A stretch of 52,791 bases of DNA from Acidobacteriota bacterium (GTDB lineage Bacteria > Acidobacteriota > Terriglobia > 20CM-2-55-15), in NCBI GenBank assembly GCA_003223875.1, contig QHWY01000092.1, positions 1 through 52,791 of the forward strand. Direction: 5' to 3'. The translations under genes were made by a program, and so were the position numbers. The notes below the pieces were generated by a model, which made no database searches, was not told the origin of the DNA, and was given only the letters and a program-made list of their open reading frames with translations. This document shows, one piece after another, positions 16,343 to 24,937 of this stretch (positions are counted from its first letter, which is position 1; each line of letters starts with the position of its first letter).

Positions 16343-17028
16343 ACATCGCGGGCTAAAATTCTCGGCCCGATATAAAAGGTATACGCAACCAGCTTTTCAA
16401 ATTCAATCAAGAAGGTTCTGACGTCGCCGCGGGTTCTCCACCAGTCTTGCGAGTTCAGACCTCCATGCGGCGACGCAGTAACGCTGAACTTAAAATCGGG
16501 CCCAAGAACATATCGTGCGGCCATTCGCGCACGGCGTGTGTGATAGTTCGCTGTCACGATGATGAGTGAGCGCCAATTTCTCTCGAGGCACAAATTTCGG
16601 ATTTGTCGTATTTCAGATATGGTATCGTCCGCCGGCTTCTCCACGCTGACGATCTTGTCGTTGGGTACACCGAGGCCACGAAGAACTCTGATGTAGTTGC
16701 CGCGGCCGTCTACCAATTCAATCCCGCGTTGAAGTAAGTCCGCTTCTTCGGGTTTGACCTGGTCTCTCGTAACGATTACGTAATCGGCGAGTCTCCGATT
16801 GTAAAGATCGGCTGCGCCCCAGGCGCGGCCGGGCTCGCCGCCGGCAAGCGCGACAATCGCATCGCTCTTTTCGAATGGCTCATCGACGATGACAATCGAA
16901 GCGCAGTATCGAAAGAAAGGCCGATAACCGAAATACGTGACCGGAATGATAAACAGGACAAAATTCAACAAATAGATTCTCTTCCCGTATTTGCGCTTGG
17001 CTGCGGCCGGTTTCACGCTGTCCCCCAA
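16252..17028 (-). CDS. YdcF/ElyC-like (DUF218) membrane-anchored protein
   Basis: 258 residues. One N-terminal helix (about 18-38) is followed by a DUF218 domain: SDAIVALAGGEPGRAWGAADLY, ADYVIVTRD, PADDTISEIRQIR and SLIIVTANYHTRRARMAARYVL with the conserved basic residues. Family members (SanA, ElyC, YdcF) affect envelope integrity and polyprenyl-phosphate use in E. coli; the reaction is unclear. The start overlaps the hyuB stop by 16 nt. The last 28 residues (SRSDTSRSSIS onward) are read inside the M48 gene in another frame and look non-conserved, so the original stop may have been lost. Confidence 0.78.
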   Translation of the reverse strand: MGDSVKPAAAKRKYGKRIYLLNFVLFIIPVTYFGYRPFFRYCASIVIVDEPFEKSDAIVALAGGEPGRAWGAADLYNRRLADYVIVTRDQVKPEEADLLQRGIELVDGRGNYIRVLRGLGVPNDKIVSVEKPADDTISEIRQIRNLCLERNWRSLIIVTANYHTRRARMAARYVLGPDFKFSVTASPHGGLNSQDWWRTRGDVRTFLIEFEKLVAYTFYIGPRILARDVWKSRSDTSRSSISLASPNSYWTWSFCSTS

Positions 17029-18803
17029 CCGCCCCCGCCAGGAGTTTGGATCGATAGAACATCTCCCTCTTCAACCCACCTCGTGAATTTCGAAGGCAGC
17101 TGTTCCGCCTTGCCGTTGTTTTGGGTGATGAGGTTTATACCCGGCGCTCCAGCTTCCGCTCCGTGCAATCCATACGGGGCGAATTTGCGCCGTTCGGAAA
17201 GCACGGTCACTTGAGCTCTCGCGAGAAATCGCAGTTCGCGAACAACCCCGTCTCCACCGCGCCATTTCCCGCGCCCACCGGAATTATGCCGTAATGAATA
17301 GCGCAGCAATCGGACCGGATAGGCGTGCTCCAGCGCTTCTATCGGAGTGTTCAGTGAATTCGTCATATGCGTGTGTACACCAGAAAGGCCATCCATTGTG
17401 GGCCTCGCGCCCATTCCTCCTGATACCGTTTCGTAGTATGCCACCGGCTGTTTCGTGCGAGGATCGATTGCGCCGAAGGTCACGTTGTTCATCGTACCCT
17501 GGCTGGCAGCCGGTATGCGATCCGGCATGGCTTGGGACAGACACCTATAAAGAACATCGACGATCCGCTGCGATGTCTCTACATTACCGCCGCACACGGC
17601 CGCGGGAGGACGAGCATTCACGATGGTTCCCTCGGGCGCGATAATCCGAAGGGGCCGCATGCCGCCGGCGTTCGAAGGAATTGGAAAGCCCACCAACGTT
17701 CGAAAGACATAAAACACGGCCGATGCCGTAATCGCATACACGGCATTGACGCTACCGTCCGCCTGTGGATCCGAATTCGAAAAATCGATGACAGCACTGC
17801 CTTCTTTGATGGCAAGCTTTACGCGTATTGCGATGGGTTTACCTTTAATGCCGTCGTCATCGAGAAAATCTTCGGCTTCATAGACTCCATCGCGAATCTG
17901 AAGGATGGCCTGGCGCGTCATGCGCTCGGTATAGTCCAGGATGGCTCCAACGTAACGGTTCACTTCAGTCCATCCGTACTTTGCCACGATTTCCTTCAGC
18001 CGGCGTTCACCCGTCCGGTTGGCGCCGATCATCGCGCTCAGATCTCCGTCGCGTTCGCCCGGCGTACGGACATTCGCGAGGACGATCTCCCAAACGTCAC
18101 GGTTGATGTTACCTTTCGAAATCAATTTCGTCGGTGGAATTCGGAGCCCTTCCTGATAGATTTCCTCCGCAAGCGGCATTGAACCTGGAGACATGCCGCC
18201 GATGTCGGATTGATGCGCCCGGCAAGCGGCATAGAAAAGAAGTTTTCGTTTCGAAAAGACACCCGAAACCAGCGTCAAATCAGGAAGGTGTGTCCCGCCT
18301 TTATATGGATCGTTCAGGATCACCATGTCGCCTGGTCCCATCTCGCGGTGTTCGATCGCCGCTTTGACCGACAACGGCATCGACCCCAAATGTACAGGCA
18401 TGTGATCTCCTTGCGCGACCATGTCGCCGCGGTGGTCGAAGATCGCGCAAGAGTAGTCACGGCGTTCCTTGATGTTCGGAGAAAAAGCTGTACGCTTCAG
18501 CGTTGCACCCATTTCTTCTGCAATCGCGTGAAACAGGCTTTTGAAGATTTCCAGTTGCACCGGGTTAATCTTCGTTATTCCACTCCTCGCAGAGGAGGGG
18601 TGGCGCGGAGCGCCGGGGTGGTTAGTTCGACCGAAACGTTTTCGCCGGTCTTCTATTGGGGCTTCGCCCTGTCGGGCTCGCGCTTCGCGCCACCCCGTCT
18701 GCGCCTTCGCTTCGCTCGGCGCAGCTTCTCTTGAGGCTTCGCCCTCTCGGGCTCGCGCTTCGCGCCCTCGTCTGCGAGGAGGGGAATGTTTTCCACTTCC
18801 CAT
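17013..18803 (-). CDS. Hydantoinase B/oxoprolinase family protein with repeat-derived N-terminal insertion
   Basis: 596 residues as an open frame. Family sequence starts at KINPVQLEIFKSLFHAIAEE and includes AFSPNIKERRDYSCAIFD, GDMVILNDPYKGGTHLPDL, the glycine-rich SGGMGARP and a final QTPGGGGWG. With HyuA it forms an ATP-dependent cyclic-amide hydrolase (N-methylhydantoin, 5-oxoproline or acetophenone-type substrates). The ATG at 18803 overlaps the hyuA stop (TGATG), the usual coupling, but a 212-bp palindromic repeat then occupies codons 6-75 in frame, adding an Arg/Ala/Glu-rich stretch absent from the family. If this is not translated, the first standard start is GTG 18560, inside the conserved region; an ATA stands where the repeat normally has ATG. 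Confidence 0.83.
   Translation of the reverse strand: MGSGKHSPPRRRGREARAREGEASREAAPSEAKAQTGWREARARQGEAPIEDRRKRFGRTNHPGAPRHPSSARSGITKINPVQLEIFKSLFHAIAEEMGATLKRTAFSPNIKERRDYSCAIFDHRGDMVAQGDHMPVHLGSMPLSVKAAIEHREMGPGDMVILNDPYKGGTHLPDLTLVSGVFSKRKLLFYAACRAHQSDIGGMSPGSMPLAEEIYQEGLRIPPTKLISKGNINRDVWEIVLANVRTPGERDGDLSAMIGANRTGERRLKEIVAKYGWTEVNRYVGAILDYTERMTRQAILQIRDGVYEAEDFLDDDGIKGKPIAIRVKLAIKEGSAVIDFSNSDPQADGSVNAVYAITASAVFYVFRTLVGFPIPSNAGGMRPLRIIAPEGTIVNARPPAAVCGGNVETSQRIVDVLYRCLSQAMPDRIPAASQGTMNNVTFGAIDPRTKQPVAYYETVSGGMGARPTMDGLSGVHTHMTNSLNTPIEALEHAYPVRLLRYSLRHNSGGRGKWRGGDGVVRELRFLARAQVTVLSERRKFAPYGLHGAEAGAPGINLITQNNGKAEQLPSKFTRWVEEGDVLSIQTPGGGGWGTA
18577..18788. repeat. Palindromic dispersed repeat, class 1, copy R2, inside hyuB reading frame
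   Basis: 212 bp, related to R1 with the same GGGCTTCGCCCTGTCGGGCT and CGCGCTTCGCGC modules and a second GAGGCTTCGCCCTCTCGGGC module. The right end is GAGGAGGGGAATG. The left end has drifted: ATTCCACTC where other copies have CATTCCCCTC, so the outward ATG is ATA here. It keeps the minus-strand frame open from the hyuB ATG into the conserved protein. Confidence 0.88.
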
Positions 18804-20779
18804 CAATTACTCTCCAGCACCAAGTTTAAGAATGGATCCACTAAGCATCGGAAGTTCGGTGGTACAAGCGTCGTCGAGCTGTATTCGCCGATGATGGCCG
18901 GCCCTTTAATGACGTTCCCGTTGCCCAAAGTTGCCCGATCGTAGATCGCGGTCCGCACAAGGTGGCGATCGATCCAGCACATTTGCTGTTCCACCGGTTC
19001 CGGGCGCGTACGCTGTTTAACGCCCTTGGTGAATTTTGGTTTCGCGGTGCGGCCCAGGAATGTTGTGCGGACATTCACCAATTCCACTTCTCGTCCGCGG
19101 TTGGCGTAACCATAGCGCCGTTCATGAGCTTTGTGAAATTTTTCGATAAAGGATGCCTCCAGCGGTACGGTCAATTCATACGACTGTCCCCGATAACGCA
19201 GATCGAGAGAATCGATTCGATCGATCTCGTTCTTCTTGAAACCTTCGGCCTGCAGTTCTGCTATTCCAACGCTGTGCAAATCTCTGAACACGGCTTTCAC
19301 CTGCGCGTCCGATCCTTGGGCGTTAACCAAGATAGTCCTGGAATAATCCTTCCGGACGTCGGCGAGCAACAGCCCAAGTGCGGATAGGGCACCCGGAAAT
19401 TGCGGAACAATGACACGCCGCATTCCCAATGCTTGGGCCAGATGCGCCGCGTGCAGTCCACCGGCGCCGCCGAAACAGAAGAGGGTGAAATCGCGCGGAT
19501 CGTAGCCACGTTCGACAGAAATTAGCCGGATCGCCTGCTCCATATTATTATTTACGACGTCAACGACGCCTTGCGCGAGTTCTTCGAAGCTCTTCCACTG
19601 CTTTGTCCAGCCGAGCATGCGAAGCGCCGGTTCAATTGGCTCTTTCGCCAGGGGCATCGTTCCACCGAGAAAAAACCGCGGCAGCAATCGTCCAAGGATT
19701 ACATTGGCGTCGGTCACTGTGAGCCGATTGCCTTTGCCGTAACAAATCGGACCTGGATCTGCACCAGCACTTTCGGGTCCCACTTTTAACGCGCCGCCAG
19801 CATCGAGTTCGGCGATCGATCCACCGCCGGCGCCGACCGTGTGAATATCCATCATTGGGATTCCGATCGGCATCGCATCAACCTGGCCCTCGTGGGTGAC
19901 TTTTATTTCACCGTCGCAAAGTGAAACATCCGTCGACGTGCCTCCCATATCGAAGGTGATGATGCGTGGATAACCACACAGCTGGGCCACGTGGAATGCC
20001 CCGACCACGCCTCCGGCTGGTCCGGAAAGAATCGTTTTTACGGGAGCGTCCGCGGCAGTTCCTGCGTGAACTGTTCCGCCGTTGGACTGCATCACCGTTA
20101 AAGAACGATTGCTGAGCCGCTCAGTAAGATGCCTTAAGTAACGGCTCATGAGCGGTGCGAGGTAAGCGTTAATGACCGTCGTTGAAGTACGTTCGTACTC
20201 TCGATACTCAGGAAGGATTCGCGACGAAAGCGATACCGGCACCCGCATAGGCTCGAGTGCGGACAGAACTGCGTTTTCGTTTTCATTATTCGCAAACGAA
20301 TACAAGAGAGAAACCGCGATCGATTCGACGTTCTCGGAACGCAAATGGCTAATCAGAGTTTGCAAATGATCGTGGTCCAGAGGTATTTCGATAGACCCAT
20401 CATAGAGGGTGCGCTCCCGAACGCCCATGCGCAGCTTGTCAGGGACCAATGGGTCAGGACGGGTCACAAAGATGTTGTAAAGCTCACGCCGAGTTTGCCG
20501 GCCGATGACGAGAACATCCTCAAAACCTGCGGTTGTCAGAAGGGCCGTCCGCGCGCCTTTGCGCTCGAGCAAAGCGTTCGTGGCGACAGTAGATCCGTGG
20601 ATGACTTCAGAAACGGATGAACCGCCAGTTCGTGCGATTCCTTTTAGGATGGCTTCTTCGGGCTTTTGGGGCGTGGAGAGTTCTTTGAATATTTCGACAT
20701 TGCCATCGCGGATAACGACGAAGTCTGTGAACGTTCCTCCGGTGTCGACGCCGACTCTAGAAATAGATTTGCGCGACAT
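18803..20779 (-). CDS. Hydantoinase A/oxoprolinase family protein
   Basis: 658 residues. The actin-like ATPase signature VGVDTGGTFTDFVV (9-22), the HGSTVATNALLERKGA segment, FDMGGTSTDVSL and FCFGGAGGLHAAHLAQALGM identify HyuA/5-oxoprolinase alpha. It activates the cyclic amide with ATP, and HyuB is its obligate partner. ATG at 20779 is chosen because the ATPase motif follows directly; the open frame to 20941 lies inside the M16-like gene. It overlaps that gene by 23 nt and hands over to hyuB by TGATG. Confidence 0.9.
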   Translation of the reverse strand: MSRKSISRVGVDTGGTFTDFVVIRDGNVEIFKELSTPQKPEEAILKGIARTGGSSVSEVIHGSTVATNALLERKGARTALLTTAGFEDVLVIGRQTRRELYNIFVTRPDPLVPDKLRMGVRERTLYDGSIEIPLDHDHLQTLISHLRSENVESIAVSLLYSFANNENENAVLSALEPMRVPVSLSSRILPEYREYERTSTTVINAYLAPLMSRYLRHLTERLSNRSLTVMQSNGGTVHAGTAADAPVKTILSGPAGGVVGAFHVAQLCGYPRIITFDMGGTSTDVSLCDGEIKVTHEGQVDAMPIGIPMMDIHTVGAGGGSIAELDAGGALKVGPESAGADPGPICYGKGNRLTVTDANVILGRLLPRFFLGGTMPLAKEPIEPALRMLGWTKQWKSFEELAQGVVDVVNNNMEQAIRLISVERGYDPRDFTLFCFGGAGGLHAAHLAQALGMRRVIVPQFPGALSALGLLLADVRKDYSRTILVNAQGSDAQVKAVFRDLHSVGIAELQAEGFKKNEIDRIDSLDLRYRGQSYELTVPLEASFIEKFHKAHERRYGYANRGREVELVNVRTTFLGRTAKPKFTKGVKQRTRPEPVEQQMCWIDRHLVRTAIYDRATLGNGNVIKGPAIIGEYSSTTLVPPNFRCLVDPFLNLVLESN

Positions 20780-22553
20780 CTTGAAGGAATTTCGGGACGA
20801 TCGTTCCGATATCCTGGATCGTTCCTTGAGGATCGCGCTCCCATGTGAGTGCTTGTACGTCGGAGCGAACGGCATTGAAGCGGTGAATAGCGACTTCGCG
20901 CATCCAGGAGAAGTCCTTATCGGCGGGCGGGTGCGCGGCAATATCTCTGATCCACTCGATTATCCTCTGCCGCTGTTCGGCGTCCGCGCGGATTTGCAGA
21001 GCCGAGCCCTCGTTGGCGTCAATGCGAAGTTCAACATCGGGCCACCAGCCGGCTTGGATTACCTTCAGATCAAGGATCGTCTTGAGGACGTAAACTGCGG
21101 GAAGATCGCCGCTCGAGACTGGGCCTTTCGGAACACCGGTTTCGCCGCTGTCATTACCTTTGAAACCAGACCAGATTTCACGCGCATGATCGATTGCACT
21201 CGCAGGTGTGAGAACCAAAATGCGGTCCGCGCGATATTTCTCGAACGACTTCAAGGTTTGGGCATCCGGCTCGTGATCGAATTTGGTCAAGGTGCCGCCG
21301 GAAACAAAAACGGCATTGACGTTACTGGCGACGAGCGAAACGCGGGAAGCGAGCCGCTGCGGCACATCCACGTCCTGAGCGGAATCGTTGTGCGGAGGAA
21401 ACGGCGCCATCGAAATAGCCGCTCCCTCTGGGAGAGGCCGGCGCGCCTGCGGCGCGCCGGGTGAGGGTCTCTGTCCCTGATTTCCTTCGCTCAAATTCTC
21501 CACTGCAACAGTCGTCTGCTGCGGTTTAGGCGCCCAGGTCGCAATGACACGGTTCATCAGAAGAAGGTCACGCACACCTGCGCGCAACTCATCGGTCGTT
21601 ACGGACTGAACCCACTGAATGCCCTCCTCCAATCGCTCTGGTATCCCGCGGCTGGCAAACCATTCTTGGATGTCTTCGTTTCCCAAAAACTGCAATGCCT
21701 CCTGTCGTGCACTCAACAGGTAGCCGGAATCCAGTGTCAACTGGAGACGTTGAAGCTCTTGAAGCAGATTATCTTCCGCAGGTTCCGGAAACTGGCCTTG
21801 TGCGATGGGTATCTCGAGCCCGTAATAATGGGGACGCAAAGACGGCACCAAAGTCGTTTGAAACGGCACCTTAATCGCTCTATGAAGAATCCGATCGAGC
21901 AATAGAATCAAATACCACTGTTTGTAATAGACGCTCGGAACCGGTACGGCAAAGATTACAGCTCCGGTTGCCAGATCGGATTTAAATCGCAAGGTTCGTT
22001 CCGCAGGCAAGCGTGCGCTCTCGCTCTCAGGACGATTTACCGAACCTCGTCTGGGTATTGCCCCGAGGGCATCGCGCAGTGTGTCCGGTATTGTGGCGCT
22101 GATTGCGAGAAAAGCATCAGCAGTTCCGTATTGCTCCGAGCGACTATCTGCTCCAAGCAGCGCACTACGAATCTCCTCCTCGACCTGCGCTCGAAAGTCC
22201 GGTGGAGAACGATCCGGGCGTTCTACTTTCTCGCTCGCCTTGGGAGGATCCTTGAAAAAAGCGGAAAGTTGCAGGTCCGTAAACATGGGCAGCGCCCATT
22301 GTGGGACCGTCAGTCGAAGAGCGCTGCGGTCGTGATCGTTGATCAATTGGATGTTGCCGCCGGTGGCGAATGCATCAAATATCAGCGTTCGGGCGGCGCT
22401 TGTTGATGCCAGATCGGTGAGTCCTGGCTCGTCGTATCCCGCAATGATTTCGACTGAATCTTTCGTTGGACGCAGCTCGATTAACCGGATCCCATTCGGT
22501 AGGGTCACGGAAGAAAGCAGGAGCCCGAAAATAGCGGAAATCAGCGCAAACAC
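20757..22553 (-). CDS. M16 (insulinase)-like protein lacking the zinc motif
   Basis: 598 residues, GTG start. The opening LPNGIRLIELRPTKDSVEIIAGY resembles the first strand pair of M16 peptidase domains, with a DALGAIPRRGS stretch and a second half of M16_C-like composition. The HxxEH zinc site expected at about residue 45-60 is absent, so it is probably a non-catalytic M16 relative, as seen for one subunit of many M16 pairs. Between the two halves, at about residues 356-380, lies an in-frame palindromic repeat. Position ahead of hyuA-hyuB suggests joint transcription. Family assignment is only moderate. Confidence 0.6.
   Translation of the reverse strand: MFALISAIFGLLLSSVTLPNGIRLIELRPTKDSVEIIAGYDEPGLTDLASTSAARTLIFDAFATGGNIQLINDHDRSALRLTVPQWALPMFTDLQLSAFFKDPPKASEKVERPDRSPPDFRAQVEEEIRSALLGADSRSEQYGTADAFLAISATIPDTLRDALGAIPRRGSVNRPESESARLPAERTLRFKSDLATGAVIFAVPVPSVYYKQWYLILLLDRILHRAIKVPFQTTLVPSLRPHYYGLEIPIAQGQFPEPAEDNLLQELQRLQLTLDSGYLLSARQEALQFLGNEDIQEWFASRGIPERLEEGIQWVQSVTTDELRAGVRDLLLMNRVIATWAPKPQQTTVAVENLSEGNQGQRPSPGAPQARRPLPEGAAISMAPFPPHNDSAQDVDVPQRLASRVSLVASNVNAVFVSGGTLTKFDHEPDAQTLKSFEKYRADRILVLTPASAIDHAREIWSGFKGNDSGETGVPKGPVSSGDLPAVYVLKTILDLKVIQAGWWPDVELRIDANEGSALQIRADAEQRQRIIEWIRDIAAHPPADKDFSWMREVAIHRFNAVRSDVQALTWERDPQGTIQDIGTIVPKFLQDVAQIYF
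21424..21480. repeat. In-frame palindromic repeat in M16-like gene (class 4)
   Basis: GC-rich palindrome with core CCGGCGCGCC, loop TGC, and GGCGCGCCGG (21438-21460), flanked by CTCTGGGAGAGG and GGGTCTCTGTCC. On the minus strand it codes for GQRPSPGAPQARRPLPEG in frame, a sequence type I recognise from palindromic elements scattered in many bacterial genomes. It falls in a linker between the two protein halves. Confidence 0.7.
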
Positions 22554-22640
22554 TCGTTGAGCCTACCGTTTGGAGGGTAGTGTTTTCAAGAATGAATATG
22601 GTAGATTTCGAAACTTGGCCTCTAACAAAAGGAGCATGCT

Positions 22641-24746
22641 GTGGCAGTGAACGTCTACGAAGGGAAAAACATTCGTAATGTTGGTATCGTCGGACACGGT
22701 GGAAGCGGTAAGACCTCATTGATCTCCGCGATTCTCTTCGACACCGGTGCTACCAACCGCCTTGGCCGCGTAGACGACGGGAATGCCCCGACGGATTACG
22801 ATGACGAAGAGATTGAGCGAAAAATCACGATCTCAGCGAAACTCGCCTTCTGTGAGTGGAACAAAAACAAGATCAATCTACTGGATACCCCAGGCTTCGG
22901 AAACTTCATGCAGGAAGCGCGGGGTGCGCTGCGTGTAGCAGATGCTGCAATCGTCGTTGTCGATGCGGTAGCGGGAGCCATGGTCCAGACTGAAAAAGGC
23001 TGGGCTTATGCGGACGAGTTCGGGCTGCCGAGATTTGTCGTAGTCAATCGGATGGACCGCGATACCGCCAGCTTCGAAAGATCGCTTGAATCGATTCAGC
23101 AAACGCTCGGCCGAATGTGCGTCCCCATACAAGTTCCGTTGGGTGAAGAAAAGGCATTCAAAGGGGTCGCCGACCTAATTCAGATGAAAGCTTACGTCTA
23201 TCAGACGGACGGCTCCGGAAAATTCACTGAAACGGACATTCCCGCAGTTTTGGCTGCACGAGCCAATGAATACCGTGAAAGGCTCGTCGAAGCAGTGGCG
23301 GAGAGCGACGAAAAACTGATGGAAAAATTTTTCGACAGTGGTTCTCTCACGAATGAAGACCTCGTCGCGGGACTGCGGAAACAAATAATTGGTGGAAAAA
23401 TTTATCCGGTCTTATACACGTCCGCGACGGGGAATATCGGTGTTCAGGCGCTACTGAATGCGATAGTGAACTTCCTGCCGGATGCCACCGCGCGCGGAAG
23501 TGTCACGGGAAAAGATACTCAACGCAAAGAGATCCAGCGGAAGATCGCCGACAACGAATCGTTGTCAGCTTTTGTTTTCAAGACTTTTTCAGATCCGTTT
23601 ACCGGCCGCATCTCGCTTTTTCGGGTGTACTCCGGAACATTGACAACGGAATTGCAGCCCTTCAATGCCAACAGAAGCGTGACGGAGCGCTTGGGCTCGA
23701 TCGTTCTCCTGCAGGGAAAGACTCAGGTCCCCATTCCGAAACTCCACGCCGGAGATATCGGCGCCGTTGCCAAGCTGAAGGAAACGCAAACCGGCGATAC
23801 ACTGTGCGATAAAGCCCACTTGATTACCTATCCCGCCGTGAAATGGATCGAACCGGTGATTTCATTCGCCATAGAGCCGAAGTCTCGCGGCGACGAAGAA
23901 AAAATCAGCACCGCGATTCATAAATTGATGGACGAAGATCTCGGATTACGTTACACCCGTGAGCCCCAAACAAAGGAATTCCTGATTTCAGGACAGGGGC
24001 AGATGCATGTGGAAATATCGGTGGCGCGTCTGAAGAAGCGCTATGGCGTGGAAGTCCTGCTCCATCCTCCCAAGGTTCCTTATCGCGAAACGATCAAAGG
24101 AAAAGCCGACGTGCAAGGAAAACACAAGAAACAGAGCGGGGGCCATGGGCAGTACGGCGATTGCAAAATCCGCATGGAGCCTATGCCGCGAGGCAGCGAT
24201 TTCGAATTTGTGAATGAAATCTTCGGGGGCGCGATTCCGAGAAATTTTATTCCTGCTGTGGAGAAGGGAATCCAAGAAGCCAGGCAAAAAGGTGTGCTCG
24301 CCGGTTTCCCCACAGTCGATTTTCGTGTGGTCCTCTACGACGGTTCATATCACGACGTAGACTCATCGGAAATGGCCTTCAAGATTGCGGGCTCTCTGGC
24401 TTTCAAGAAAGGAATCAAAGAAGCCAAGCCGATTTTGCTCGAGCCCATCATGAATGTGGAAGTCCAAGGGCCGGAAGAATTCGCAGGCGATCTCATGGGC
24501 GACTTGAATAGCCGCCGGGGCCGCGTGCAAGGTATGGAAGTACGGGGCCATACCACGATTATCAAAGCCCAGGTGCCGTTGGCGGAGATGTTGAGTTACG
24601 CATCCGATCTCACCTCAAAAACCGGCGCACGCGGCAGCTACACGATGGAATTCAGTCACTACGACGAGGTGCCGGCTCACCTTTCGGAAAAAGTGATCGC
24701 CGGAGCGAAGGCAGCCGCGGCAGGCGAAGAGGAAGAAGAGGAATAA
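22641..24746 (+). CDS. Elongation factor G, type II (EF-G-like)
   Basis: 701 residues with the five EF-G domains. The G1 loop is GHGGSGKT (18-25), not the GHIDAGKT of canonical EF-G; DTPGF (G3) and VVNRMDRD (G4) are present. Domain IV has the GGHGQYGDCKI segment. The GHGGSGKT form marks the EF-G II branch, whose members have roles that differ from the translocase (reduced or altered GTPase use, recycling or stress functions in the species studied). Start is GTG at 22641, 6 nt after AAAGGAGC; an ATG at 22636 is out of frame. It ends with a Glu-rich tail. A palindromic repeat follows 11 nt after the stop. Confidence 0.9.
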   Translation: MAVNVYEGKNIRNVGIVGHGGSGKTSLISAILFDTGATNRLGRVDDGNAPTDYDDEEIERKITISAKLAFCEWNKNKINLLDTPGFGNFMQEARGALRVADAAIVVVDAVAGAMVQTEKGWAYADEFGLPRFVVVNRMDRDTASFERSLESIQQTLGRMCVPIQVPLGEEKAFKGVADLIQMKAYVYQTDGSGKFTETDIPAVLAARANEYRERLVEAVAESDEKLMEKFFDSGSLTNEDLVAGLRKQIIGGKIYPVLYTSATGNIGVQALLNAIVNFLPDATARGSVTGKDTQRKEIQRKIADNESLSAFVFKTFSDPFTGRISLFRVYSGTLTTELQPFNANRSVTERLGSIVLLQGKTQVPIPKLHAGDIGAVAKLKETQTGDTLCDKAHLITYPAVKWIEPVISFAIEPKSRGDEEKISTAIHKLMDEDLGLRYTREPQTKEFLISGQGQMHVEISVARLKKRYGVEVLLHPPKVPYRETIKGKADVQGKHKKQSGGHGQYGDCKIRMEPMPRGSDFEFVNEIFGGAIPRNFIPAVEKGIQEARQKGVLAGFPTVDFRVVLYDGSYHDVDSSEMAFKIAGSLAFKKGIKEAKPILLEPIMNVEVQGPEEFAGDLMGDLNSRRGRVQGMEVRGHTTIIKAQVPLAEMLSYASDLTSKTGARGSYTMEFSHYDEVPAHLSEKVIAGAKAAAAGEEEEEE

Positions 24747-24757
24747 AACTAGTGTTG

Positions 24758-24897
24758 CATTCCCCTCCTCGCAGAGGAGGGGTGGATGCGCAGAGCGTAG
24801 CGAGGCGCAGACGGGGTGGTCAGACCGGCCGAAAGATTTCGCCGTAGTGACCACCCCGGCGCTTCGCGCCACCCCTCCTCTGCGAGGAGGGGAATGC
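24758..24897. repeat. Palindromic dispersed repeat, class 1, copy R3
   Basis: 140 bp, the shortest of the class 1 set, between the convergent EF-G and protease genes. It starts CATTCCCCTCCTCGCAGAGG and ends CCTCTGCGAGGAGGGGAATG; inside are GGGGTGGTCAG and its inverse TGACCACCCC, so the whole unit can fold into one long hairpin. By position it could act as a two-way transcription barrier, although no U-tract follows either arm. Confidence 0.88.
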
Positions 24898-24937
24898 GGC
24901 TCTGCCGAACAAGAAGTCACCGTCGGGGAACACCACA

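Noticed and set aside
15011..24897. Possible CRISPR array from the repeated CCCCTCCTC units
   Set aside because: Copies are kilobases apart, differ in length and are palindromic over their full length; there are no regular spacers and no cas gene.
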